Shown: in pieces, positions 53,893 to 62,151 of the stretch
How the letters are laid out: each line of letters begins with the position of its first letter
Numbering within the stretch: position 1 is the first letter of the stretch
DNA from: Methylobacterium durans
GTDB taxonomy: Bacteria > Pseudomonadota > Alphaproteobacteria > Rhizobiales > Beijerinckiaceae
Length of the DNA: 64,000 nt
NCBI RefSeq assembly: GCF_003173715.1
Contig: NZ_CP029550.1
Coordinates: 806,001 to 870,000, forward strand
Reading direction: 5' to 3'
The notes under the pieces: model-generated
Databases searched by the model: none
What the model was told of the DNA's origin: nothing
What the model saw: only the letters and a program-made list of their open reading frames with translations
Program-made: the position numbers and the translations under genes

Positions 53893-54281
53893 GGACGGAG
53901 AGGTTCGCAATCGGGATGGGATGCGCGGCGGTCCGTTTATACTCCTCGCAACGTGGGCGTTCGGCGCCCCCTTCCCTTCTCACCTACAAGTTCGGGTTCG
54001 AGATAGCAGGTGAGGTCGGCTTCCTGCGGCAAAGCGGACGGTCCGAATTGCGCCGATTGTGTTGAAAAACTCCGTTTGCCCCTCTTTCGAGGACATCAAC
54101 CTACAACACCTGGGGTCGTATCGGGCGACAAATACTAGCTATAGAGGACTTCGACCGCGCCGCGGAGTTTTTCAACACAATCCGCCCATTCCGGCCATCC
54201 ATGTGATTTGTAGAGGGTCTCCGAAGCAGATGGGCTGGATGGCTCCCGCTCCCGGCGCTGCGGCGCCAAGAAGGTGCTGTC
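53893..54281. other. intergenic region containing the MITE and left IS110 end
   Basis: Besides the 128-bp MITE, the stretch 54195-54234 (TGATTTGTAGAGGGTCTCCG, AAGCAGATGGG) resembles the untranslated leader and start of the IS1182-type transposase at 62190-62235. It may be a relic of that element. No gene. Confidence 0.45.
54055..54182. mobile_element. 128-bp MITE related to the IS1182-type element at 62152
   Basis: Terminal inverted repeats GATTGTGTTGAAAAACTCCG, identical on both sides, with a 4-bp duplication CGCC (54051-54054 and 54183-54186). No coding capacity. The full-length element at 62152-63681 has ends GATTGTGTTGAAAAACTCG and GATTTCGTTGAAAAACTCG and also makes a 4-bp duplication, so it probably supplies the transposase. 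Confidence 0.8.
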
Positions 54282-54308
54282 ATGCAGCAGGAGCTTGGAG
54301 CCACTACG

Positions 54309-55343
54309 ATGGAGATCACGACCGTCGGCCTCGACCTGGCCAAGAACGTCTTCCAAGTGCACGCCATCAGTTGCACGGGCGAGGTTCTCGTCCGGCGCGC
54401 GCTCAGGCGGGCGCAGGTGATGCCCTTCTTCCGCAAGCTCCCGCCCTGTCTGATCGGCATGGAAGCTTGCGGCACGAGCCATCATTGGGCGCGCGAACTC
54501 ACGGCCCTCGGTCACGCGGTGCGACTGATGCCGCCGGCCTACGTCAAACCGTACGTAAAGCGCGGTAAGACTGATGCGGCGGACGCCGAGGCGATCTGCG
54601 AGGCTGTCACGCGCCGGACCATGCGCTTCGTGCCGATCAAATCGGTCGAGCAGCAATCAGCCTTGTCTCTGCATCGGACGCGCGATCTCCTGGTCCGGCA
54701 GCGCACCCAGTTGGTCAACATGGTCCGCGGGCTGCTGGCCGAGTTCGGCATCGATATCCCGAAGGGCCTCACTCATGCCCTCGCCTTCGTACGGCGTGCG
54801 ATCGCCGGTGAGGCGCACGAGGTCCCGAAGCTGGCCGCCAAGGTGATCGGCGCCCTGGCCGAGCAGGCGATCGCGGTGCAGGACAGCATCCACCGGCTCG
54901 AACGCGACCTGCTGGCTTGGTACCGCTCGAACGATCTCGCCCGACGCATCGCCACCGTGCCCGGCGTCGGCTTGCTCGGCGCGACCGCGCTGGCCGCCAC
55001 CGTCACTGATCCGAGCCACTTCCGCTCCGGGCGTCAGTTTGCGGCCTGGCTGGGTTTGACACCGCTCAACAACTCCAGCGGCGGCAAGGAACGGCTCGGC
55101 CGGATCTCGAAGATGGGCGACCAGTACCTGCGCCGGCTTCTCGTCACCGGCATGACCTCGCTCGTCCGGCGCAACAAGCACCATCCCAGCGCGGCCGACC
55201 CGCGCCTGAACGCACTGCTCGCTCGCAAGCCGGTCCGCCTCGCCACGGTCGCGATGGCCAATCGGGCGGCGCGGGCGATCTGGGCCATCATGGTCCGGGG
55301 CGAGGTCTACCGGACGCCCGCGCTCGGCATCGCGGCGGTCTGA
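54309..55343 (+). CDS. IS110-family transposase (DEDD recombinase)
   Basis: A 344-residue recombinase from the ATG at 54309 (MEITTVGLDLAKNVFQVHAI) with the RuvC-like DEDD domain: GLDLAK, GMEACGTSHHWARELTALGH, KTDAADAEAI. The C-terminal Tnp_20 domain has the SVPGVGLLGATALAATV-like ATVPGVGLLGATAL, FAAWLGLTPLNNSSGGKER and MGDQYLRRLLVTGM with the candidate Ser nucleophile region. It acts with a bridge RNA. The upstream ATG at 54282 lacks a good ribosome site. Confidence 0.9.
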   Translation: MEITTVGLDLAKNVFQVHAISCTGEVLVRRALRRAQVMPFFRKLPPCLIGMEACGTSHHWARELTALGHAVRLMPPAYVKPYVKRGKTDAADAEAICEAVTRRTMRFVPIKSVEQQSALSLHRTRDLLVRQRTQLVNMVRGLLAEFGIDIPKGLTHALAFVRRAIAGEAHEVPKLAAKVIGALAEQAIAVQDSIHRLERDLLAWYRSNDLARRIATVPGVGLLGATALAATVTDPSHFRSGRQFAAWLGLTPLNNSSGGKERLGRISKMGDQYLRRLLVTGMTSLVRRNKHHPSAADPRLNALLARKPVRLATVAMANRAARAIWAIMVRGEVYRTPALGIAAV

Positions 55344-55591
55344 GGGGGAACTCACCAATCAGCCCGGTACCGCGCGAAGGAGGTTGCGAGGACCCTGTGA
55401 AGTGATGGCGCACCGGTCAGACCGGGGACGAGGACAACCCGCTAAACGTCGAGGGCGTCGAAGCCCGCGAAGCAGGATGGGACCTCGTCCGCGGAAACCA
55501 TCAGGGCCAGCGGTCGATGACCGCGCGAACAGGCCGAACACAAGACGGCACCCGACCGAAATGCCAATCCGTCACAGATCCCCTTGCAACG
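55344..55591 (+). ncRNA. candidate bridge RNA region of the IS1111-type element
   Basis: The ~250 bases between the transposase stop and the right subterminal repeat hold no convincing gene. In IS1111-type elements this right end encodes the bridge RNA that matches donor and target DNA. Sequence here is GC-rich with several possible stems (for example GACGAGGACAAC, GGATGGGACCTCGTCC). The transcript and its target-binding loop are not predicted. Confidence 0.4.
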
Positions 55592-55610
55592 CGGGAGCCA
55601 TCCACACAGG

Positions 55611-55875
55611 ACGTAGAGGCGGTATGGGTTGGCGGTTGCCCCGCGCTCAAGAACCCGGAGCGGTGACGATGCGGATCGTTCGTCCCAATCAAATCGAGCG
55701 ATCCGACGCTGCGCGAAGCTGTTGATCGGCAGCCACCGATAGTCCTATTCGCCGCGGGCGACGGCTACGAGTAAAGGTGTTCGGCAACGTGACGCCGATC
55801 GCCGGTTGCGCGTTGGAGACTTCGCCTCACGCCCGGGCCTCCTGCCGAGCGACAGATTTTGGGATCAACCTCGGC
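55611..55875. other. flank of the IS110 element
   Basis: No gene seen. The upstream half retains decayed-looking sequence. The cytochrome gene ends at 55876 on the opposite strand. Confidence 0.35.
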
Positions 55876-56298
55876 CTACTTTGGGATCTGTGCCGAGGCG
55901 GTATCCTCGCCCAGCGGCGTATCGCCGGGCGGCACGCCGTTCTTGGACAGGATATAGGCCGTGATCGGGTCGATCTGATCGTCCGGCAGCGTTCCTGGCG
56001 CGTTCGGCGGCATCTTCGTCTGGTTGTAGGTGCGCAGGTCAGCCACGGGCTTGCCTGCCCACTTACCCTTGAAGGCGTCTCCGGTCAGGGCCGGTCCGGT
56101 GCCGCCCTGCAGGTTGGGACGATGGCACTGGGCGCAGTGGCTGTTGTACTTGGTGTGGCCGTCCTCCGCCTGCTGAGCCGTGAACGGACCGCCGGCGGCA
56201 TGGATGGGCTGCCCGACGAACAACGGACCGAGGAACGAAACCATCGCCACACAGCCGGTAGTCGTCAGCCGGATCTGCGGCGCGCTGAACTTATTCAC
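55876..56298 (-). CDS. class I c-type cytochrome
   Basis: A 140-residue product starting at the GTG at 56298, eight bases after GGGAGG. A signal peptide (CVAMVSFLGPLFVGQPIHAA) is followed by one haem-binding motif CAQCH and a distal Met in NQTKMPPNAPG. It is exported and carries electrons in the periplasm. A partner dehydrogenase or oxidase gene is not present nearby. An antisense frame in the opposite direction is a shadow. Confidence 0.85.
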   Translation of the reverse strand: MNKFSAPQIRLTTTGCVAMVSFLGPLFVGQPIHAAGGPFTAQQAEDGHTKYNSHCAQCHRPNLQGGTGPALTGDAFKGKWAGKPVADLRTYNQTKMPPNAPGTLPDDQIDPITAYILSKNGVPPGDTPLGEDTASAQIPK

Positions 56299-56805
56299 GA
56301 AGCACCTCCCTGACCGCTGATCCCACACCTGTTCCCGACCCCTTCCGTAATGCATAGGCGAGTGCACCTGGACTTGTAATCCTGTCCGGGTCCAGACCGG
56401 AGGCGCTATGCCCACTGTGATCCGGCGGCTCGTCGGTGAAATCCCAGCCGTCTCGGCGAGGCGAAAGGAGTGGCGGATCAGGATCGCGGCCTCCCGACGC
56501 CGGACATCCGCGCCCTCTTTGCCCACCCGCCTGCAAAGTCGGCCGTTCGGCACTGCGCCCATTGTGGACGAAAAGGGCTGTTCTGCCGAAACTGAAAAGC
56601 GGACACGCCGACCCAGCAGACGGGCGATCCGAACGCTGCCGACTGAGTGGTTGAGCTCGCGCGGCGAAATTGCTGCTCCCCTTTCGACATCCGACTCGGG
56701 CTGACGACCGTCGTTGCTGTCGTCAGGATGCGCCGCGAGGAGGCTGCCGCCTGATTGGCAAGCTCGCTGGTCAAGCTGTAACGATCCCCGCGAGGAGGCC
56801 GTCGT
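56299..56805. other. intergenic region with decayed sequence
   Basis: No convincing gene. Around 56510-56640 (GCCGTTCGGCACTGCGCCC, ATTGTGGACGAAAAGGGC) sequence resembles the non-coding, repeat-like stretches around 63690-63730. It may derive from old repeat elements. Confidence 0.35.
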
Positions 56806-57156
56806 ATGACTTGGGACGACGTCGTGGTGCTCGGCCGGAACTTGCCGGACGTGGAGGTCTCGACCTCCTTTGGCACTCCTGCCCTGAAAGTCAGGGGCAA
56901 GCTTCTGACGCGTCTGCGCCCGGAAGACGATAGCTTGGTGCTGCCTGACGTGCCTGCGGAGGAGCGCGAGATGCTGATCAACGCCGATCCGGACACCTTT
57001 CACACGACGCCGCACTACGAGGGCTACGCTATCGTGCTGGCGCGGCTGAGCAATCTGGACGCGGCGAGGCTGATGCCATTCCTGGAGCGCCGGTGGCGCG
57101 CGGTTGCGCCTAAACGACTGGCAGCCACCTTCATCGCGCGGGGTGTGAGCAGCTAA
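56806..57156 (+). CDS. MmcQ/YjbR family protein
   Basis: A 116-residue protein of the MmcQ/YjbR fold, a CyaY-like alpha/beta domain. The typical segments are TSFGTPALKVRGKLLTRLRP, LVLPDVPAEEREMLINADPD, TFHTTPHYEGYAIVLARLSN and the final RRWRAVAPKRLAATF. The family is proposed to bind DNA, but no function is settled. Separate transcription unit; starts directly at the conserved MTWDDVVVLGR. Confidence 0.85.
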   Translation: MTWDDVVVLGRNLPDVEVSTSFGTPALKVRGKLLTRLRPEDDSLVLPDVPAEEREMLINADPDTFHTTPHYEGYAIVLARLSNLDAARLMPFLERRWRAVAPKRLAATFIARGVSS

Positions 57157-57328
57157 CGCACGGCCACGATGCCGATCGATTGACTGATGTGCCCGGCCCG
57201 CGGCAGCCCGGTATTGACGTTCGTGCTGGCTCGGCCTCTGCCCCTCGGTGCTCAGGCCCTGGCCCGGTCTGGCCCCGAAGCTGCTGGTGGACACGGTGAA
57301 ACTCCTGACGTGCACCTCGCCATGGCCT

Positions 57329-57847
57329 TCAGGCCTTCGCGTCCAGGATGACGATAAAGTCGTCCAGCTGCTCGAATTGCTCGCCCCACCCGCTCGTGCT
57401 TCCCGAGGCCATGGCGTCGTCGAGCGCTTCTTTCGAGGAATAAAGCTCGTGCACGACGACCCGTGTGGTGCCGTCCTTTTCCTCGAAGGTCACCGTGGTG
57501 ACGGCTCCACCTTCACCCCCTTCGTCATTGGTCCAGACGAGGCGCGAGTGTGGCGTCACTTCGATGTATCGACCGAAGAACGCCATGGGCTGCTCCGAGG
57601 AAGGATGGCCCATCAACAAACGGTAGGCGCCGCCAGTGCGAACATCGGCCTCGTAGGAGATCAAGGAGAGGCCGCACGATTGAGGCACCCACCATCGCTG
57701 GAACAGCTCCGGCTTCGACCATGCTTCGAACACGAGGCGCGCCGGACCGTTGACGGTTCGCGTAACGACGAGCTCCCTGTCCGATGTCCGCTCCACCGTC
57801 GTGCGGGCCTTCCCGGGAGCGGGATCACTCCGTTTACCTGCGTCCAT
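57329..57847 (-). CDS. SRPBCC (AHSA1-type) domain protein
   Basis: A 172-residue protein with the activator-of-Hsp90-ATPase-1-like SRPBCC fold: LVVTRTVNGPARLVFEAWSK, PELFQRWWVPQS, YEADVRTGGAYRLLM and the C-terminal GWGEQFEQLDDFIV. These proteins bind hydrophobic ligands in a deep pocket. It overlaps the ArsR-type regulator gene by 14 bases, the usual pairing in which the regulator controls the binding protein. The first ~20 residues may be non-conserved. Confidence 0.85.
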   Translation of the reverse strand: MDAGKRSDPAPGKARTTVERTSDRELVVTRTVNGPARLVFEAWSKPELFQRWWVPQSCGLSLISYEADVRTGGAYRLLMGHPSSEQPMAFFGRYIEVTPHSRLVWTNDEGGEGGAVTTVTFEEKDGTTRVVVHELYSSKEALDDAMASGSTSGWGEQFEQLDDFIVILDAKA

Positions 57848-58190
57848 CGAACGTCTCCCCCTGCTTCAGTTCCTCGACGATGTGATCCAAGGCGTCGAAA
57901 CGTGCGTCCCAGAGCCGGCGGTATTCCTCGATCCAGGCTGTCTCTTCGGCCAGTCGGCTGAGGCCGAGCTTGCAGGTCCGCACGCGTCCGACCTTCTGCG
58001 TAGTGACCAGTCCGGCCTGCTCCAGGACCCCGACGTGCTTCTTCATGCCCGTGAGGGTCATGTTGAACGTGTCTGCGAGTTCCGTGATCGAAGCATCCGC
58101 ACGCCCGAGCTGCTCGAGAACGCCCCGTCGCGTGGCGTCGGAAAGCGCGGCGAAGGAGGCATCGAGGCGAGGTGCTGAAAACTGAACCAT
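57834..58190 (-). CDS. ArsR-type winged helix-turn-helix regulator
   Basis: A 118-residue repressor: FAALSDATRRGVLEQLGRAD, ASITELADTFNMTLTGMKKH, VGVLEQAGLVTTQKVGRVRT. No Cys metal site, so it is of the non-metal SRPBCC-linked group. Expected to repress its own operon with the SRPBCC gene, with which it overlaps. Its own promoter lies in the 140 bases upstream. Confidence 0.85.
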   Translation of the reverse strand: MVQFSAPRLDASFAALSDATRRGVLEQLGRADASITELADTFNMTLTGMKKHVGVLEQAGLVTTQKVGRVRTCKLGLSRLAEETAWIEEYRRLWDARFDALDHIVEELKQGETFDGRR

Positions 58191-58332
58191 GCAGTTCAGT
58201 GTCTAGTGCGCTGGCCGGCGTCGTTCAAGGGATCCCTCCCGAGCGCTGCACCAACGCGGCCGACGAGGGATTGTGACTACACGTCATTGTCGTTCGCGGC
58301 GGCTCGAAGCATCGGCTTTCGCGGATGCGCGT

Positions 58333-58594
58333 CTATGACACCCGCCCTGATGGCTTTCGGCTGAGCATAAGCCCCATGAAGGATACCGTGGCCGAGTAGA
58401 CGGGGCAGTGGCTCTCGTCGGTCACGGCCACCGTGTAGATTTTTCTCTTCCTCGTCGTCGGGCACCTGATCGCGGAGGATGCTCGGGAGGAGATGCTTGG
58501 CAGCTTGGCGCATGTCCGCCTCTGACGCGAACTCCGTGCCGCGCTCGTCGCGCTGCCAACCGCCATCATGGAGATCGAAGAAGTAGCGCGGCAT
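58333..58594 (-). pseudogene. frameshifted DUF6894 protein gene
   Basis: The N-terminus MPRYFFDLHDGGWQRDERGT is typical of DUF6894, and the C-terminus IYTVAVTDESHCPVYSATVS, FMGLML is in another frame. The switch falls in a run of five A (minus strand GAGAAAAATC) where four would keep the frame. So one extra base breaks a ~86-residue protein. It may be a sequencing error because homopolymers are prone to it. Another DUF6894 gene is intact at 25138-25374. Confidence 0.7.
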
Positions 58595-58897
58595 GGGCGT
58601 GTTCGGGCTGTGCGATCCGCCAGTTCCATCGACCGCCTCGCTTGCCGTGTCATTCACACGGGTTGAGGCGTTCTTCACGTGCGCGCGAGGCGACGCAAAT
58701 GTCGCGCAAGAGGCAGTATGAAGCCGGCCGCCTCGCGTCAGCGGGGCTCTAGGAACTGGGTCACCGGCTACGACATCGTTGGGGGGATTGAAGCGAGCGC
58801 GGCCGGTGCCTGCCGCCCCAGGGCTCTCATAAGCTGGGGTGCTCTCTGATGCTCTGCCTCACCCCAAAAGCCGACAATCGCAAATGATCCGCGCATC
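58595..58897. other. intergenic region
   Basis: No gene seen. Small open frames here lack ribosome sites and coding character. Confidence 0.35.
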
Positions 58898-59158
58898 TCA
58901 CGCACGAGGCTGCGGATTTGGCTTGGACGTGTTGGAGAAGTCCCAGCCGGCCTCGCTGCCCAGGGCCGCCAGTCTGCCCCGATTTTCGAGTGCCTTGACC
59001 CGGTGGTGCCGGGCAAGCCAGCGTGTGGCCTCGGCGTCCCGGCGCGATCGCGTCGCTTCGATCTCCCAGGCCGCGTCAGCGAACTTGATGGCGGTCATCT
59101 CGCCTTCGAGGATGGCCTCGATCAGGCTGATGGCCAAGGTCCGAGCGTTCTCACTCAT
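58898..59158 (-). CDS. hypothetical helical protein
   Basis: An 86-residue helical product (ENARTLAISLIEAILEGEMT, FADAAWEIEATRSRRDAEAT, WLARHHRVKALENRGRLA). It shares ARHHRVKA/ARHHRVQA with the protein at 39188-39493. No function known. Likely transcribed after the 98-residue gene at 59180. Confidence 0.5.
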   Translation of the reverse strand: MSENARTLAISLIEAILEGEMTAIKFADAAWEIEATRSRRDAEATRWLARHHRVKALENRGRLAALGSEAGWDFSNTSKPNPQPRA

Positions 59159-59179
59159 GGCGCAGCCCTGCCGAGATGA

Positions 59180-59476
59180 TCACCTGGCGCGACGACGATC
59201 CTGCGCTTCTTGCAGACCAACGTTTAGGTTGGCTTGGAGATCGGCTGCAACCCTTTGTGGCACGAGTAGCGTGATCTCTCGCTCATCTGCTGCTCGAAGG
59301 CGGATGGCGACGGTGTCGCCGCCGTCGATCACCTCGACGCCTTCGACGCGAGCGATCCCGACGATCGTGATGCGATCCTTGCAGTCCAACGCGCGCTCCC
59401 GAGCCAAGCCGGTTGCGCTTCGGCCTGCGCAACGTTGAGCGCCGCAACTCAGATCAAGCTCAAACGGTTGCCCCAC
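59180..59476 (-). CDS. hypothetical protein
   Basis: A 98-residue product. The last 60 residues are strand-rich (KDRITIVGIARVEGVEVIDG, GDTVAIRLRAADEREITLLV, PQRVAADLQANLNVGLQEA), possibly a small beta-barrel plus helix. The N-terminal start is uncertain. 21 bases separate it from the next gene on the same strand. Confidence 0.45.
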   Translation of the reverse strand: MGQPFELDLSCGAQRCAGRSATGLARERALDCKDRITIVGIARVEGVEVIDGGDTVAIRLRAADEREITLLVPQRVAADLQANLNVGLQEAQDRRRAR

Positions 59477-59493
59477 GCCCTCGTAGCTGCCTG

Positions 59494-59612
59494 CGTTTCA
59501 ATAGGGCTTGCCCGTGTGGACCATTCCGCGCGCCGACGTACGACGTTCCGCACACGTCATTCAGCATTCTGGAACGGCGAACCCGTCGACGTTTAACAAC
59601 CTATTGAAACGT
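59494..59612. repeat. 119-bp element with 12-bp inverted ends
   Basis: CGTTTCAATAGG at 59494-59505 and CCTATTGAAACG at 59601-59612, perfect inverted repeats. It could be a MITE or a rearranged IS end; no target duplication is clear. Confidence 0.5.
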
Positions 59613-59678
59613 CGCTCGCGAGGGCTTGGCCGGAAACAACGCGAGCCGAACCGGAAGGTCCGCATAGCGAAGTCGTTC

Positions 59679-59707
59679 GGCCGAAAGCCGCCATTCCGCT
59701 TTCGGCC
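59679..59707. repeat. REP-like hairpin
   Basis: GGCCGAAAGC and GCTTTCGGCC around nine bases. The arm GCTTTCGGCC also stands at 62142-62151, exactly where an IS1182-type element inserted. Confidence 0.6.
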
Positions 59708-59812
59708 AGGCCCAGATGTCCCGATCCGCGTCCGCCTACGACCGTGCTGGGTGGTTTTGCGACCGTTCGCTCTCAGCGCCGTCTAGCCGAAAGTGGATCT
59801 CAAAATCGAGGT

Positions 59813-60211
59813 TCACGGCCCGGCATACTGTCCATCCGTGACCTGCTCCATCCAAGTCACGGCTTTGCCGTCCAGGCGCTCCTGGATCGCGATGTGCGTC
59901 ATCGCCGTGGTCGCTGTCGCACCGTGCCAGTGCTTCTCGTTCGGCTCAAACCAGATGACGTCGCCCGGGGCGATCTCCTCGATCGGGCCGCCTTCACGCT
60001 GAACCCATCCGCGCCCAAACGTGACGATCAGCGTCTGGCCGAGCGGATGCGTGTGCCACGCCGTCCGCGCACCCGGCTCGAAGGTGACGCTCGCCATCGC
60101 CACGCGGGCGGGATCGGACGCGCTGTGCAGAGGGTCAATCCGGACGCTGCCCGTGAACCATTCGGACGGTCCGGGACCTGAGGGTTGGCTTCCGCTGCGC
60201 TTGATGTCCAT
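59813..60211 (-). CDS. cupin domain protein
   Basis: A 132-residue single-cupin protein from the ATG at 60211. Cupin motif 1 is [20 protein letters not shown] and motif 2 is [17 protein letters not shown], giving the His/Glu metal ligands. Similar proteins are quercetinase-like or carboxymuconolactone-decarboxylase-associated. Substrate unknown. It lies 34 bases after the SDR gene on the same strand, so the two probably act in one pathway. Confidence 0.8.
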   Translation of the reverse strand: MDIKRSGSQPSGPGPSEWFTGSVRIDPLHSASDPARVAMASVTFEPGARTAWHTHPLGQTLIVTFGRGWVQREGGPIEEIAPGDVIWFEPNEKHWHGATATTAMTHIAIQERLDGKAVTWMEQVTDGQYAGP

Positions 60212-60245
60212 CCGATCGCTCCTTCGTCGCCTCGCAGAACACTTC

Positions 60246-60992
60246 TCAGAGCGACCAGCCGCCATCGACCGAGATTGATGCGCCGGTCACGAACGCGCCG
60301 AGGTCCGAACACATCCAAAGAACCGCTTCCGCGATCTCCTCGGGCTTGCCCAGCCGCCCGACCGGCTCAAGGTCGATCGCCTTCTGAATGTCGCCGCCGG
60401 TGAACCGGTCCATCATCGGCGTCTCGATGTTCCCGGGCAGGACAGCGTTCACGCGGATGTTCGCCTTCGCATAGTCGAGGGCGGCCGACTTGGTGAGACC
60501 GATGAGTGCGTGCTTGGAGGCAGCGTAACTTGCTCCGCCCGCCACACCCCTGATGCCCGCGCCGGACGAGGTGTTGACCACCACGCCGCCACCCTGGCGC
60601 AGCATCTGCGCGATCTCGTGCTTCATGCACACGAACGTGCCGCGCAGGTTGATGTCGAGGATGCGGTCCCACTCGTCGAGAGCGATCTCGTGGACGGGAG
60701 CGGCCTTGTTCTCGACGCCCGCATTGTTGAAGGCGCAGTCGAGGCGGCCGAACCGCTCGACGGTTCGGGCCACCGCCACGTCCACGTCCTCCGGCACTGA
60801 CACGTCGCAGCAGACCGCCAGCACTTCACCGCCGCCCGCTTCGATCTCGCCGCGAAGCCGCTGCAGCGGGGCTTCTGACCGGTCCGTGATCGCGACGCGC
60901 GCGCCCTCCCTCGCGAACGCGACGGCGGCGGCGCGGCCGATGCCGCTGGCGGCACCCGTGATGAAGGCGACCTTCCCGTTGAAACGGCGCAT
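60246..60992 (-). CDS. short-chain dehydrogenase/reductase (SDR)
   Basis: A 248-residue classical SDR with NAD(P)-binding [12 protein letters not shown], catalytic Ser in [10 protein letters not shown] and the YAASK Tyr/Lys pair ([20 protein letters not shown]). Oxidises or reduces an alcohol/ketone with NAD(P)H. The Asp after strand 2 ([10 protein letters not shown]) suggests NAD preference. The ATG at 60992 is preferred over 61094. Between LysR and cupin genes on the same strand. Confidence 0.9.
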   Translation of the reverse strand: MRRFNGKVAFITGAASGIGRAAAVAFAREGARVAITDRSEAPLQRLRGEIEAGGGEVLAVCCDVSVPEDVDVAVARTVERFGRLDCAFNNAGVENKAAPVHEIALDEWDRILDINLRGTFVCMKHEIAQMLRQGGGVVVNTSSGAGIRGVAGGASYAASKHALIGLTKSAALDYAKANIRVNAVLPGNIETPMMDRFTGGDIQKAIDLEPVGRLGKPEEIAEAVLWMCSDLGAFVTGASISVDGGWSL

Positions 60993-61112
60993 CACTCGAT
61001 CTCTCCGCTGACCTTGATGAGGAGCCTGATGTAGACACCGCTCGCGCTGCCGATCAGCCGCTCGTCTCTCAACGGAACGATGAGTGGATCTCATCGTCGG
61101 ACGATGCGGATC

Positions 61113-62027
61113 CTACAGGCCGAGCGGCTTCACCTCGCGGATCAGGTCGATCAGCAGCCGCAATCCGCTCGGCAACTGGCGGCGTCCCGGATAGTAGAGG
61201 TGGAAGCCGGGCCCCGTTGGCGCCCATTCTGCCAGCACGACACGAAGCTCGCCGCGGGCAACCGAGGGGCCGACGCACGGCTCGGGCAGATAGGCGAGCC
61301 CACCGCCCGCCACCGCGAGCGCGAGCGCGAACTGGGTGTTGTCGATCGTTACCGCGCCGGGTACGTCGAGCGCGAGCGCTTCTCCCGCCCTCTCGAACTC
61401 CCATCGGTAGAGGCTGTCGTCGCCGAGGCGGATGCGCAGGCTCCGGTGTGCCGCGAGGTCCCGCGGCTGATCGGGCGTGCCATACCGGTCGAGATAGGTC
61501 GGGGCGCCGACCACCACCCAGCGCAGATCGGCAGACAGGCGCTGCGCGACCATGTCCTGAGGCACCGTTCCGCCATAGCGGATGCCCGCATCGGCTCCGG
61601 CCTCCACGACGTCGAGCAGATCGTTGGACACGCGGACGTCGATCTCGACCTGCGGGTGGCGCTCGTGGAAGAGGGGCAGTACGGGGGCGAGCAGCAGCGT
61701 GCTCGCATGTTCGAGCACGTTGAGGCGGATCCGCCCGGTCGCCCTCGTCAGCTCCCGGTGCTTGTTGAGCACGTCGAGCGCGAAGCCGATCGCCGTGAAC
61801 GGGGCGTCCAGCGACGCAAGCAGATCCTCCCCGGCGGCTGTGAGCGTGACGCTCCGGCTTGTGCGATTGAGGAGACGCACGCCGAGGCGTGCCTCCATCG
61901 CCCTGAGCGCATGGCTGAGGGCGGAAGCGCTGACTCCGAGGTCCAGCCCGGCCCGCCGAAAGCTGCGATGGCGCGCGATGGCGAGGAACGTTCCGAGATC
62001 AGCCAGTTCGGTTCGATTGATCCGCAT
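61113..62027 (-). CDS. LysR-type transcriptional regulator
   Basis: A 304-residue regulator from the ATG at 62027: winged helix-turn-helix (LGTFLAIARHRSFRRAGLDL, GVSASALSHALRAMEARLGV, RLLNRTSRSVTLTAAG) and a periplasmic-binding-protein-like effector domain. It lies upstream of, and on the same strand as, the SDR and cupin genes and may activate them. A longer frame starts at 62066. Confidence 0.9.
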   Translation of the reverse strand: MRINRTELADLGTFLAIARHRSFRRAGLDLGVSASALSHALRAMEARLGVRLLNRTSRSVTLTAAGEDLLASLDAPFTAIGFALDVLNKHRELTRATGRIRLNVLEHASTLLLAPVLPLFHERHPQVEIDVRVSNDLLDVVEAGADAGIRYGGTVPQDMVAQRLSADLRWVVVGAPTYLDRYGTPDQPRDLAAHRSLRIRLGDDSLYRWEFERAGEALALDVPGAVTIDNTQFALALAVAGGGLAYLPEPCVGPSVARGELRVVLAEWAPTGPGFHLYYPGRRQLPSGLRLLIDLIREVKPLGL

Positions 62028-62151
62028 CGAGGCAGTGGAATGACCGCTGGCCGAAAAGCAATCCATACAGGATCATGACCGAGGTGGGTCGGCGGTAGGC
62101 TGTCTGCTTTTCCGGCGGGCCTTCTCCGAAGCGGATCAGCCGCTTTCGGCC

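Larger units (their letters stand above)
54230..55610 (+). mobile_element. IS110-family (IS1111-type) element
   Basis: Subterminal inverted repeats GGATGGCTCCCG (54237-54248) and CGGGAGCCATCC (55592-55603), a perfect 12-bp match, set back from the ends as in the IS1111 subgroup. The exact ends are uncertain by several bases. One transposase gene and a ~250-base non-coding right end. IS110 elements make no clear target duplication. Confidence 0.8.
59477..59812. other. intergenic region with two palindromic elements
   Basis: No gene. Contains the 12-bp inverted-repeat-bounded element at 59494-59612 and the REP-like hairpin at 59679-59707. Confidence 0.5.

Noticed and set aside
55384..55725. 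113-residue frame after the IS110 transposase
   Set aside because: Very Arg-rich, no ribosome site, and covers the expected bridge-RNA end of the element.
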